From positions 1-43,815 of the forward strand of contig QIGV01000070.1 in the NCBI GenBank assembly GCA_003230085.1: a DNA stretch of 43,815 bases, read 5' to 3'. The position numbers and the translations under genes were made by a program. The stretch is from Gammaproteobacteria bacterium. GTDB lineage: Bacteria; Pseudomonadota; Gammaproteobacteria; SZUA-140. Below are positions 18,206 to 27,118 of the stretch, one piece after another. The notes beneath the pieces are model-generated. The model was given only the letters and a program-made list of their open reading frames with translations. It was not told the origin of the DNA and ran no database searches. How positions within the stretch are numbered: the first letter of the stretch is position 1; every line of letters starts with the position of its first letter.

Positions 18206-18251
18206 ACTGCTTTCTCTTTATGCGAAATCAAATGGTGTTGTAAAAGCGCCC

Positions 18252-18301
18252 TCTCCCGATGGGAGAAGGAACCATGTCCTTTAACGACACCCTTCCAAGG
18301 G
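18252..18301. repeat. Two small stem-loops between the SLT-like gene and dctQ
   Basis: TCTCCC-GAT-GGGAGA (18252-18266) and CCCTT-CC-AAGGG (18290-18301) are short perfect inverted repeats in the 123-nt gap. They look like REP-type or transcription-pausing hairpins. Neither is followed by a long T-run in the direction of transcription, so termination is uncertain. Confidence 0.5.
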
Positions 18302-18328
18302 AAAAGGAGCAAAAAACCCCTCTGTTTA

Positions 18329-18970
18329 TCAAAATGGCCAGAACCAGTAACGGCGGTGCTCCAGATCTTTCTTGCAGGCGGCAAGCTGGCGACTAAATCT
18401 TTTTGAATTGGATTCCACTTTGTGCGCAGCGCCAATTAACCATTTTTTTTTGAGGTAACTTTTTTTTCTGTAGCCCCCGTGACCTTCATGATAGGCAAGG
18501 TACTGGTTATAGGCATCCCATTTGGAGATACCCAGGCTGGTGTAACTGAAACGCCCATACCAGCCAATAAAGTCTACGGCATCTGCAAAGTCGTCACGAT
18601 CCCCGCCATAATTGCCGCTCTTGCTCTGGTACCATTCCCAGGTAGCATCCTTAACCTGGCCATAACCATACGCTGAGGTAGGTCGGTTAGCCGGAATGAA
18701 ACCAAGAATTTTATTGCGTGGCGGCCGGGCCTTGGGTTCAAAACGGGACTCCTGATAGACAATAGCCATCTGAATATGGACGGGTACTCCCCATTTCTCG
18801 AAGGACTGCATAGCATCGTGATACCAACCGCGCTTTTCCTTGAAAATAGCACAGATATTCTCACGATTTTCCGGGGGCGACGTGGCGCAGGCAGTGAGTA
18901 TCGTCACCATAATCAAAATGGCTGGCCCAAACCTGGCCAATATACGCCTGCTGGTATTTATCTGTGGCAC
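18329..18970 (-). CDS. Lytic transglycosylase-like (SLT domain) lipoprotein
   Basis: A 213-residue lipoprotein: a basic start, a hydrophobic core and lipobox LTAC (C28). The domain has MAIVYQESRFEPKARPP with the catalytic-type Glu in YQES, PTSAYGYGQVKDATWEWYQ (the SLT G-x-x-Q region) and YLAYHEGHGGY, all features of the goose-lysozyme-like SLT fold. It probably cleaves or binds peptidoglycan from the outer-membrane side. It lies between mnmG and the TRAP genes, all on the same strand. The C-terminal end is very aromatic and basic (KDLEHRRYWFWPF). Confidence 0.82.
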   Translation of the reverse strand: MPQINTSRRILARFGPAILIMVTILTACATSPPENRENICAIFKEKRGWYHDAMQSFEKWGVPVHIQMAIVYQESRFEPKARPPRNKILGFIPANRPTSAYGYGQVKDATWEWYQSKSGNYGGDRDDFADAVDFIGWYGRFSYTSLGISKWDAYNQYLAYHEGHGGYRKKSYLKKKWLIGAAHKVESNSKRFSRQLAACKKDLEHRRYWFWPF

Positions 18971-18995
18971 TGGCAGTTACGTTACAGTTGAATTT

Positions 18996-19013
18996 TAGAC
19001 GCAAAGGCGTCTA
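18996..19013 (-). repeat. Stem-loop overlapping the mnmG stop codon
   Basis: TAGACGC, a 4-nt loop and GCGTCTA form a 7-bp stem that includes the mnmG stop TAG. On the minus strand it is followed by AAAATT, not a T-run, so it is at best a weak or factor-dependent terminator. It could also protect the 3' end of the transcript. Confidence 0.45.
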
Positions 19014-20897
19014 TGCGGATTTGCGCATAGCGCCACGCTTTTTCAGATAGACCAGCATCAGGGAAATAGCAGCCGGTGTAACACCAGGGATGCGGGCCGC
19101 CTGGCCCAGCAGAGCCGGCCGGGCCTCAGCAAGTTTTTGACGAACTTCTGAGGACAATCCCGGTACCTGCTCATAATCCAGATTCTGCGGTAATGGCGTC
19201 TGTTCATGGCGCCGTGTGCGCTCGATTTCATCCTGTTGGCGGTCGATATAACCCGCATATTGGGCCTGTATTTCGACTTGCTCAGCAACTCTGGCATTAC
19301 TTATCCCGGGTCCCATGCCTGTTAAACTGACCACATCACGATAAGAAATACCAGGACGGCGCAGCAAATCCATCAATGTATACTCCCTGGCGAGCGGCCC
19401 ACCCAGGGTTGCAGCATCGCCCTCGGACATAGATTGGGGACGAGCCCAGGTCGTTTCCAGTCTGGACTGTTCGCGTTCGAGCATCTCCCGACGCTGTTCA
19501 AAAATTCTGAAACGCGCCTCATCCACTACTCCCAGCGCATAACCCACCGGCGTCAGACGCAAATCGGCATTATCTTCACGCAACATCAGGCGATATTCGG
19601 CACGGCTGGTAAACATACGATAAGGCTCTTGTGTACCACAAGTCGTTAAGTCGTCGACCAAGACACCCAGATAGGCCTGGTCTCGACCTGGACACCAGGG
19701 CTCTTTATCCTGCACCTTGAGTACCGCATTGATACCGGCCAGCAACCCTTGGGCAGCGGCCTCCTCGTAGCCAGTGGTGCCATTGATCTGCCCGGCAAAG
19801 AAAAGTCCCTGAATAAATCGAGTTTCCAGTGATGTTTTCAAGTCTCGAGGATCAAAGTAATCATATTCAATGGCATAACCGGGGCGCATAATTTGGGCGT
19901 TTTCAAACCCGGGTATGGATTGAACAAGCGCATGCTGCACATCAAAAGGCAGGCTGGTAGAAATCCCGTTGGGATAGACTTCTTTTGTAGACAACCCCTC
20001 CGGCTCAACAAATATCTGATGAGAGGTCTTGTCGGCAAAACGCACGATCTTATCTTCTATCGATGGGCAGTAACGCGGGCCAGCGCCTTCAATAGCCCCG
20101 CTGTACATAGGCGAGCGATCTAGCGCACTACGGATGATGTCATGGGTGCGCTCACAGGTTGCGGTGATATGACAGGACACTTGCTCGGGGTGGTCAGAAA
20201 TGTTGCCCATGAAAGAGAATACTGGACGTTCCGTATCACCCGGCTGCTCGGACAGGCAACTATAGTTTATGCTGCGACCATCAAGACGGGGCGGAGTCCC
20301 GGTCTTGAGACGTCCAACACGGAAAGGGAGTTCGCGCAAACGCCGGGCCAGGGTATTGGCAGGCGGATCGCCTGCACGTCCACCTTCGTGATTCTCAAGA
20401 CCGATATGAATACGCCCGCCGAGAAAGGTTCCCACGGTCAGCACCACGGTCGAGGCATAAAAACTGAGCCCCATCCGGGTCAGTACGCCAATCACCTGTT
20501 CATTTTTGATGATCAGGTCATCGACGCCCTCCTGAAACAGGGCCAGATTGGGCTGAGACTCCAGTGCTCGCCGGATTACCTGCTTATAGCGTACACGATC
20601 AGCCTGTGCCCGCGTGGCCCGAACAGCCGGGCCTTTGCTAGCATTGAGCTTGCGAAAATGGATACCGGCATAGTCAGCTGCCCGAGCCATGATGCCGCCC
20701 ATGGCGTCGATTTCCTTTACCAGATGCCCCTTACCAATACCACCAATAGCAGGATTACAGCTCATCTGACCTAAAGTATCGATGCTGTGCGTCAACAACA
20801 GGGTGCGCGCGCCCATCCGGGCGGCAGCCAGCGCGGCCTCAACACCAGCGTGACCACCACCAACAACAATTACGTCAAATTTTTCCTGATAATCCAT
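19011..20897 (-). CDS. mnmG: tRNA uridine 5-carboxymethylaminomethyl synthesis enzyme MnmG (GidA)
   Basis: A 628-residue FAD enzyme that works with MnmE to modify U34 of tRNAs at the wobble position. The ADP-binding motif [21 protein letters not shown] opens the protein. [34 protein letters not shown]-like sequence, [25 protein letters not shown] and [20 protein letters not shown] follow, all family signatures. The ORF track starts at a TTG (20906); the ATG at 20897 (MDYQEKFD) is preferred because it matches the family N-terminus. Unlike most gammaproteobacteria, no rsmG follows and mnmE is 4.8 kb away. Confidence 0.96.
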   Translation of the reverse strand: MDYQEKFDVIVVGGGHAGVEAALAAARMGARTLLLTHSIDTLGQMSCNPAIGGIGKGHLVKEIDAMGGIMARAADYAGIHFRKLNASKGPAVRATRAQADRVRYKQVIRRALESQPNLALFQEGVDDLIIKNEQVIGVLTRMGLSFYASTVVLTVGTFLGGRIHIGLENHEGGRAGDPPANTLARRLRELPFRVGRLKTGTPPRLDGRSINYSCLSEQPGDTERPVFSFMGNISDHPEQVSCHITATCERTHDIIRSALDRSPMYSGAIEGAGPRYCPSIEDKIVRFADKTSHQIFVEPEGLSTKEVYPNGISTSLPFDVQHALVQSIPGFENAQIMRPGYAIEYDYFDPRDLKTSLETRFIQGLFFAGQINGTTGYEEAAAQGLLAGINAVLKVQDKEPWCPGRDQAYLGVLVDDLTTCGTQEPYRMFTSRAEYRLMLREDNADLRLTPVGYALGVVDEARFRIFEQRREMLEREQSRLETTWARPQSMSEGDAATLGGPLAREYTLMDLLRRPGISYRDVVSLTGMGPGISNARVAEQVEIQAQYAGYIDRQQDEIERTRRHEQTPLPQNLDYEQVPGLSSEVRQKLAEARPALLGQAARIPGVTPAAISLMLVYLKKRGAMRKSA

Positions 20898-21032
20898 TTC
20901 TGTCAACCTGTTAGTACAATTGAATATTTAATATTATTTATGTGATGGCAGGGTAGGTAATAAGCAATCAATCCATCTCACCATGAAAGCGAAACATCCT
21001 GCCGCAGGTAAAGTCATGACCCTTCCTAGCCG

Positions 21033-21134
21033 TTAAACATTGCAGCCGTAAGCATGAATTCCAGCCCTGGCGCCGGGTGCTAGTGCGAACGATGTCAATG
21101 AGCAGGATAATATCAAGATCAACAACTTATTCAT
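21033..21134 (-). CDS. Possible small secreted peptide (33 codons)
   Basis: A short ORF too small for the track. It starts at ATG 21134 with MNKLLILILSCSLTSFALA, a convincing signal peptide, then APGARAG and ends IHAYGCNV. There is no clear ribosome site in front of it, and the start almost abuts the divergent moxR ATG. The signal-like shape could be chance. It lies about 140 nt upstream of mnmG on the same strand. Confidence 0.2.
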   Translation of the reverse strand: MNKLLILILSCSLTSFALAPGARAGIHAYGCNV

Positions 21135-21140
21135 ATCAAT

Positions 21141-22094
21141 ATGCATAGATCCAGCGCGACTCTCATCATTAAGGAAGGACAAAAACCCCTCGATAAGGTT
21201 ATCTCCTCAATTAATGGAATCATTCTTGGCAAGGAACCGGTTATCAGGCTAGCCATTGCCTGTATGCTTGCCAAAGGCCATTTGTTGCTGGAAGACCTGC
21301 CCGGTGTCGGTAAAACCACCATGGCCCATGTCCTGGCTCGTTCCCTGGGCCTGGATTTTAATCGCATCCAGTTCACCAGTGACATGTTGCCTGCAGATAT
21401 CCTGGGTGTCTCTGTCTATGATCAAAAAAAGGCCGGCTTTCGCTTTCACCCGGGGCCAATCTTTTCGCAGGTCGTATTGGCCGATGAAATTAACCGCGCT
21501 ACACCCAAGGCACAGAGTGCTCTACTTGAGGCCATGGAAGAATACCAAGTCACGACTGAGGGAGAAACGCATCCCTTACCTGACCCATTTTTCGTCATCG
21601 CCACACAGAATCCCAGCAATCAAATAGGCACCTTTCCGCTACCAGAGTCCCAATTGGACCGATTTTTGATGCGCCTCGGGATCGGTTATCCTGATAGTGA
21701 TGCAGAGCGGGCGCTGCTAAAGGGCTGTGATCGTCGGGATCTGCTCCGGGAACTCGCCCCCGCTATGCAGGCTGTGGAACTGCGCACGCTGCAAGCAGAG
21801 GTATCTAAGGTGCATGTCTCAGATACGCTAATCGATTATATTCAAGCATTATTGGCTCATACTCGTGAGTCGCCGTTGTACCGTCATGGGCTCTCCCCCC
21901 GCGCAGGACTGGCCCTGTTACGATGTTCACAAGCCTGGGCCATGTTGGAAGGTCGCCATCACGTCTTGCCCGAAGATGTTCAGGCTGTACTGCCTAGTGT
22001 CGTCAATCATCGCCTGCAACCATCGCCTGAGAACAGTGCGCAGAGTAGCGATGACCTGGTGAGTTCTCTATTAAATACCGTGCCTGTCTCCTGA
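21141..22094 (+). CDS. MoxR-family AAA+ ATPase
   Basis: A 317-residue ATPase. Walker A is LPGVGKTT (about 53-60) and Walker B is VVLADEINRATPKAQSALLEAMEE, which includes the MoxR signature. FVIATQNPSNQIGTFPLPESQLDRFLMRLGIGYP carries sensor 1 and the arginine finger region, and GLSPRAGLALLRCSQAWA is the sensor 2 lid. MoxR ATPases act as chaperones for metal- or envelope-related complexes encoded beside them. Here it heads a moxR-DUF58-transglutaminase operon, a very common three-gene set. The start at 21141 (MHRSS) is the ORF track choice and the ribosome site is weak. Confidence 0.93.
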   Translation: MHRSSATLIIKEGQKPLDKVISSINGIILGKEPVIRLAIACMLAKGHLLLEDLPGVGKTTMAHVLARSLGLDFNRIQFTSDMLPADILGVSVYDQKKAGFRFHPGPIFSQVVLADEINRATPKAQSALLEAMEEYQVTTEGETHPLPDPFFVIATQNPSNQIGTFPLPESQLDRFLMRLGIGYPDSDAERALLKGCDRRDLLRELAPAMQAVELRTLQAEVSKVHVSDTLIDYIQALLAHTRESPLYRHGLSPRAGLALLRCSQAWAMLEGRHHVLPEDVQAVLPSVVNHRLQPSPENSAQSSDDLVSSLLNTVPVS

Positions 22095-22131
22095 TCCATC
22101 TGGCCGGCTGGTTGGAATACCTGTCATTCAC

Positions 22132-23106
22132 ATGCATTTCTCAATAACAGCACTGCCACACCGTCTCTATCGACTGCTCCGTGTCGAGCGTCGCTCACCA
22201 TCATCCCGCGGTCGCCCGGTCACCCTTTCCCGACAACGGGTCTATATCCTGCCTACCCGCTATGGGCTTGTCTTTGGGCTATTAATTTTTGTTATGGCCA
22301 TCGGGGCAGCCAACTACAATAACAGTGTGGGTTTTATGGTGACATTCTTGCTCGCGAGCCTGGGCCTGGTGACTATCCTGCACACCTATCGCAACCTGGC
22401 CCAGTTGACCTTTCGAACAGGGAAAGCACTACATGTTTTTTGTGGGGAAGCCGCCAGATTCACTATTTATGCCGATAATCCGGGCAAATTACCCCGCGTA
22501 TCCGTGGCCCTGCGACTCGCCAATCAGGCGGCAATCCATAGCGATATAAAAGCTAACGCGACGACGACAATCGAGTTAGACCTGCCTAGTCATCGCAGGG
22601 GCTATCTCCCCATTACCACACTGACCGTATCAACCCGGTATCCGTTAGGTATTTTTTATGCCTGGTCTCATATCAAGCTAGACATGACCTGCCTGATCTA
22701 TCCGCGTCCCAGTGACAGTACCATTGCACCCGAGCTGGCCCGTCGATCGGGTGGCAAACAAACCGCCTTTACCATCGGTAATGATGATTTTCTTGGCTAT
22801 CGTACCTATCAAAGTAGTGATTCACCCCGGCATGTGGACTGGAAGGCCGTTGCACGTGGTAAGGAAATGCTCACCAAGCTGTTTGCCGACAATGAAAGTG
22901 AAGAACAGTGGCTAGACTGGGACAGCCTGGAAAAACTGGATACCGAGGCACGCCTGAGCCAGCTATGCCGATGGGTAATTGATGCCGAAAACGCCAGTTA
23001 CCGTTATGGGCTGTGCATACCTGGCGAGGTCATCCAGATAAGCCGGGGTGATGCCCACAAGCAGCGCTGTCTGGAGGCCCTCGCCCTTTTTGAGGCGCCG
23101 TTATGA
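22132..23106 (+). CDS. DUF58 domain-containing protein
   Basis: A 324-residue protein with two membrane helices near the N-terminus (YGLVFGLLIFVMAIGAANYNN and GFMVTFLLASLGLVTILHTY). A beta-rich segment follows, then the DUF58 core with the signature YRTYQSSDSPRHVDWKAVARG. DUF58 proteins accompany MoxR and are thought to be vWA-like partners in envelope assembly or protein maturation; the exact function is unknown. Its last codons overlap the transglutaminase start by 4 nt (ATGA), showing coupling. Confidence 0.9.
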   Translation: MHFSITALPHRLYRLLRVERRSPSSRGRPVTLSRQRVYILPTRYGLVFGLLIFVMAIGAANYNNSVGFMVTFLLASLGLVTILHTYRNLAQLTFRTGKALHVFCGEAARFTIYADNPGKLPRVSVALRLANQAAIHSDIKANATTTIELDLPSHRRGYLPITTLTVSTRYPLGIFYAWSHIKLDMTCLIYPRPSDSTIAPELARRSGGKQTAFTIGNDDFLGYRTYQSSDSPRHVDWKAVARGKEMLTKLFADNESEEQWLDWDSLEKLDTEARLSQLCRWVIDAENASYRYGLCIPGEVIQISRGDAHKQRCLEALALFEAPL

Positions 23107-25106
23107 ACAGGACCCCGGCAGCAGAAATCCCGCTTGCACCATCAACCATCAAATTGTTGCTAGTCTCTCTTGCCCTGGTCCTGGCCCCTCATCTTACCCA
23201 CCTGCCCATACTGATTAGTTTATTCTGTATTGTATTTGGCCTGTGGCGTTTGATGGCCAGCACCCACGGCTGGCCACTACCGGGGAAAATTTCCCGCCTG
23301 CTGTTGACCCTGCTGGTGATGGCAGTTGTGATCATGACCTATGGAACAATCATTGGGCCAGATCCCGGTACGGCATTGCTGACTGCCATGTTGGGTCTGA
23401 AACTACTCGAAACCAGGCGCCCACGTGATGCGGCGCTGGTAATCACTCTAGGTTACTTTTTGACGGTAACAATGGCCCTCTACTCTCAGTCCATTGCACT
23501 GGCAATCTATATGCTCGTGGTCATTCTGTTACTGACGGCGACACTGATTAAGCTGAACCAGTTTTCATCACATCGTGTGGGTAGCAAACCGATACGCCTG
23601 GCTGCCAAGCTGTTTCTCCAGGCCGTTCCACTCATGATTGTGATGTTCCTCCTGTTTCCGCGCCTACCCGGGCCCTTGTGGGGGTTCCCCCCGGGCGCAA
23701 GCAGTGGAACCACAGGGCTGAGTGAAGAGATGACCCCTGGTAGTATCAGCAATCTAGGACAGTCGGATGCCGTTGCTTTTCGGGTCAAGTTCGATGGCCC
23801 TACACCAAACAATTCCCTGCTCTACTGGCGCGGACCGGTACTGTGGGCGACTAATGGCAAAAGCTGGACGCCAGGTCCCCGTAAATCTACCCATCCGACG
23901 GGCTATCCCATTCCCAAGAGGGTACCTGTGCCCCAGAGGGTACAAGATGGCCTGGTCACCATGGGTCAAGAGGTCAGTTATCAGGTCACGCTTGAACCCC
24001 ATCCACACAATTGGCTCTATGCTCTAGATGTACCAACATCGATTCCAGATGGCGCGATGCGCTCCCCGGATTACCAACTACTCGCCAATGAGCCGGTCAT
24101 GACATTGGTCCGCTACCGGGTAACATCGCATACCCGCTATCGTATGGACAACCTGAGCCCAGATGACCGACAGCAAGCCCTGCAACTGGTTGCCGGATCT
24201 AACCTCAAGGCGCAGGCTATGGGGCGGAAGTGGCGCAGTGAATTCAGTGATGACGCACAATTGGTGCAACACGCGCTGAGTTATTTTCATGATGAACATT
24301 TCTACTATACGCTCAAACCTCCGCTGTTGAAGGGCGACACGGTAGACGAATTCCTGTTCAATACCCGGCGCGGCTTCTGCGAACATTATGCCGCCAGCTT
24401 TACGGTTCTAATGCGCGCCGCCGGTATTCCCACCCGTATCGTCACGGGCTACCAAGGTGGTGAAGCCAACCCGGTAGGCGATTATCTGGTTGTCCGTCAA
24501 AGAGATGCCCATGCATGGACGGAGGTCTGGCTTGGCGATCAGGGCTGGGTACGTATTGACCCCACCGCTGCCGTTGCCCCGGCACGTATTGAAAAGGGCA
24601 TCGACAGCATATTGGAAGAATCCCGGCAGGGTATTTTTAATTACAAGCTCGCCGGGAATGTATGGGGCCAGCTGCGCAATGGATTTGATGTACTCAATAA
24701 CGGCTGGAACCAATGGGTGTTGGGGTACCAGTCATCATTGCAGAACCAGTTGTTAGCCAGCCTGGGTCTTTTAACCTGGCAGGGCAAGACTGTCGGGGTC
24801 ATTTTCGGCCTAGGTCTCTTACTGTCCCTGATTGCAGGGCTGTTATTACGCCATCAGAACGCCCGGCAGGATCCGGTTACTGCGGCTTACCGACGCTTTT
24901 GTTACAAGCTTGCACGGCGAGGTTTGGCGCGCGCACCGACTGAAGGACCTATCAATTATGCCGATAGAATAGTTACTTGGCGACCGGATCTGGCAGAGGA
25001 GGTCGTGGCAATTAACCAGATGTATATTGCTCTGCAATATGGTGAGAATCCGACAACGTCGATCATGCGCCGATTTTACCGCAGGATCAGGGCCTTCAAA
25101 CCTTGA
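23103..25106 (+). CDS. tgpA: TgpA-type membrane transglutaminase-like protein
   Basis: A 667-residue inner-membrane protein. About six helices fill residues 15 to 200 (e.g. LALVLAPHLTHLPILISLF, LFLQAVPLMIVMFLLFPRLPGPLWG). A periplasmic transglutaminase core follows, with the catalytic triad visible as C426 (RRGFCEHYAASF), H470 (RDAHAWTEVW) and D486 (VRIDPTAAVAP). One more helix near 570 and a C-terminal DUF4129-like domain close the protein. The family includes P. aeruginosa TgpA, an essential periplasmic transglutaminase. Context with moxR and DUF58 is the standard one. Confidence 0.92.
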   Translation: MNRTPAAEIPLAPSTIKLLLVSLALVLAPHLTHLPILISLFCIVFGLWRLMASTHGWPLPGKISRLLLTLLVMAVVIMTYGTIIGPDPGTALLTAMLGLKLLETRRPRDAALVITLGYFLTVTMALYSQSIALAIYMLVVILLLTATLIKLNQFSSHRVGSKPIRLAAKLFLQAVPLMIVMFLLFPRLPGPLWGFPPGASSGTTGLSEEMTPGSISNLGQSDAVAFRVKFDGPTPNNSLLYWRGPVLWATNGKSWTPGPRKSTHPTGYPIPKRVPVPQRVQDGLVTMGQEVSYQVTLEPHPHNWLYALDVPTSIPDGAMRSPDYQLLANEPVMTLVRYRVTSHTRYRMDNLSPDDRQQALQLVAGSNLKAQAMGRKWRSEFSDDAQLVQHALSYFHDEHFYYTLKPPLLKGDTVDEFLFNTRRGFCEHYAASFTVLMRAAGIPTRIVTGYQGGEANPVGDYLVVRQRDAHAWTEVWLGDQGWVRIDPTAAVAPARIEKGIDSILEESRQGIFNYKLAGNVWGQLRNGFDVLNNGWNQWVLGYQSSLQNQLLASLGLLTWQGKTVGVIFGLGLLLSLIAGLLLRHQNARQDPVTAAYRRFCYKLARRGLARAPTEGPINYADRIVTWRPDLAEEVVAINQMYIALQYGENPTTSIMRRFYRRIRAFKP

Positions 25107-25137
25107 TCGGCTATACACTTAAATAAGGGGAGAGGAA

Positions 25138-25653
25138 ATGGCTGACTCCAAATCGCACAAATCAGTGCCCGGGTTGCAACAACTTGGAGGTGGTACGGAT
25201 TTTAAAAAAGACGTGGCCGCGATGTTGAAGGGCACCCAGATGTTTGCCGATTTTTTTCAGGATGAAAATGAAGTGATCGCCCAATACATGCATGCGTATG
25301 GCGCCCCCAAAGGAGTCATTATTTTTCGCGAGGGGGAGCGTACTGGACACCTCTGCCTGTTGGTCGAAGGTCGCCTGGAATTGTACAAGGATGATGACCA
25401 GGGTGGTCAAAAAAAACTGGTCGAGATCCGCGCCGGTAAATCTATCGGTGAAATGTCTGTGCTGGATGGCCTGCCATATTCCGCCACAGGTATTACTGCG
25501 ATCCCGTCAAAACTGCTGCTGTTAACGCGCGGCAATCTTAATAGCATAATCGATGAACATCCCCGTCTGGCGGCAAAAGTGTTGTGGAAAATCGGCAACC
25601 TGCTGAGTTTGCGGTTACGCCAGACAACCGGGAAACTGATCGATTTTTTATAA
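25138..25653 (+). CDS. Stand-alone cyclic nucleotide-binding-fold (Crp-like) protein
   Basis: A 171-residue protein with an N-terminal extension of about 45 residues followed by a CNMP-binding domain (GVIIFREGERTGHLCLLVEGRLELYKDD, KSIGEMSVLDGLPYSATGITA). There is no helix-turn-helix, so it is not a transcription factor by itself. In the phosphate-binding cassette the ligand-contacting Arg of CRP is a Tyr (PYSAT, Y114), so cAMP or cGMP binding in the usual way is doubtful. A very good ribosome site (GGGGAGAGGAA) precedes the ATG, 31 nt after tgpA on the same strand. It may be the fourth gene of the moxR operon. Confidence 0.85.
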   Translation: MADSKSHKSVPGLQQLGGGTDFKKDVAAMLKGTQMFADFFQDENEVIAQYMHAYGAPKGVIIFREGERTGHLCLLVEGRLELYKDDDQGGQKKLVEIRAGKSIGEMSVLDGLPYSATGITAIPSKLLLLTRGNLNSIIDEHPRLAAKVLWKIGNLLSLRLRQTTGKLIDFL

Positions 25654-25672
25654 TCAGAATCTATAAGTCAGA

Positions 25673-27082
25673 TTATTTTCCAATACAAAACTCTCCAAAA
25701 ATACGTCCCAGCAGATCATCGGCGGTAACCACCCCGGTAATCTCACCCAGCGCTGTCTGTGCCTGACGCAGGTCTTCCGCTAATAGTTCTCCTGCCTGAT
25801 GCTGTTCCAGCTGTTCTCGGCCACTGGTGATACACTGAATAGCCCGTTGCAGCGCATCTAGGTGGCGCCGCCGCGCCATAAAGTTACCCTCGCCATGACT
25901 GCTATATCCCATACACGCTTTCAGGTGCTGACATAGCAAATCGACACCCTTCCCGGTGCTTGCAGAGAGAAATATTTCTGGTATCCGGCCACTGTCGCAA
26001 AGTGCGGGCGGGTCACCTGTAAGGTCTATTTTATTGTGGATAATCGTCAGTTTGTCAGAATAATCTATACCCTGCCCAAGGGTGCCTGTCCCTGACCCGG
26101 GAGAGCCCAGCCCAGGGTTATCGGTGCGTATAAATTCTTCGATTCCACCGTCTGCCTGCTCCACGCTGCAATCCACCATCATCAGGACCCTGTCAGCTCG
26201 TGCAATCTCTTCCCGTGCGCGTTGAATACCCAGCTGCTCCACAGGGTCGGTGCTATCGCGCAAACCAGCAGTATCGATGATATGTAGAGGCATGCCGTCA
26301 ATCGTAATCTGCTCGCGAAGGACATCGCGTGTTGTGCCGGGTATCCCTGTCACGATGGCGGCTTCACGACGAGCCAACCTGTTAAGTAAACTGGATTTAC
26401 CCACATTGGGCCGACCGGCAATCACCACTGTCATGCCTTCCTGCAATAGATATCCCTGTTGGGCGGACGCAAGAATTCCAGACAGGTCGCTTGTGATCCG
26501 ATCCAGTCTTTCCCGCACGCCACCGTGATTGAGAATATCAATTTCTTCGTCAGGGAAATCAATTGCCGCCTCAATATATAGGCGTAACTCGGTAATACGC
26601 TCCACCAAACCATGAATCAGGGCAGAAAACTCGCCCTGAAGTGAGCGTTGCGCCGAGCGCGCAGCTTGTTCCGATGAACTGTTGATAAGGTCTGCAATCG
26701 CCTCAGCCTGGGCCAAGTCGATCTTGCCATTGAGAAAGGCGCGCTCACTGAATTCACCAGGGCGAGCAGGGCGAGCGCCCAAGTCTATTACGCGATGCTG
26801 GAGCATATCCAGGACAATTGGACCACCGTGGCCCTGCAGTTCCAATACATCCTCGCCGGTAAAGGAAGCGGGACCAGGAAAGTACAGGGCTATACCACGA
26901 TCCAGAACGGTATCATTTGCATCAAAAAAGGGGGCATATTCGGCATAGCGCGCCTGTGGCAGGTAGTGCAGAACGGCTCGGGCGATCTCTGTGGTACGTG
27001 GCCCTGAAACACGGACAATACCAACTCCACCTCGTCCTACAGGGGTAGCAAGTGCGACAATGGTATCCGTATCCATGTGCAT
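25673..27082 (-). CDS. mnmE: tRNA modification GTPase MnmE (TrmE)
   Basis: A 469-residue protein, slightly longer than the usual 450. The N-terminal folate-binding domain begins [22 protein letters not shown]. The G domain has [14 protein letters not shown] (about 223-236), GTTRD, DTAGLR and a NKID-type motif (HNKIDLTG). It ends with FCIGK, the conserved C-terminus carrying the Cys needed for tRNA modification. A Gly-rich insertion ([15 protein letters not shown]) lies between the G3 and G4 motifs. Two in-frame ATGs (27082 and 27076) are possible starts. It is the distal gene of the rpmH operon and pairs functionally with mnmG. Confidence 0.96.
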   Translation of the reverse strand: MHMDTDTIVALATPVGRGGVGIVRVSGPRTTEIARAVLHYLPQARYAEYAPFFDANDTVLDRGIALYFPGPASFTGEDVLELQGHGGPIVLDMLQHRVIDLGARPARPGEFSERAFLNGKIDLAQAEAIADLINSSSEQAARSAQRSLQGEFSALIHGLVERITELRLYIEAAIDFPDEEIDILNHGGVRERLDRITSDLSGILASAQQGYLLQEGMTVVIAGRPNVGKSSLLNRLARREAAIVTGIPGTTRDVLREQITIDGMPLHIIDTAGLRDSTDPVEQLGIQRAREEIARADRVLMMVDCSVEQADGGIEEFIRTDNPGLGSPGSGTGTLGQGIDYSDKLTIIHNKIDLTGDPPALCDSGRIPEIFLSASTGKGVDLLCQHLKACMGYSSHGEGNFMARRRHLDALQRAIQCITSGREQLEQHQAGELLAEDLRQAQTALGEITGVVTADDLLGRIFGEFCIGK

Positions 27083-27118
27083 GACCGTGCAGTGGGCAGG
27101 CCTATCAGTAGGGTCCGG

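Noticed and set aside
18202-18435. Minus-strand ORF of 77 aa between dctQ and the SLT-like gene
   Set aside because: It overlaps the end of the SLT-like gene in another frame, covers the two hairpins, and shows no family pattern.
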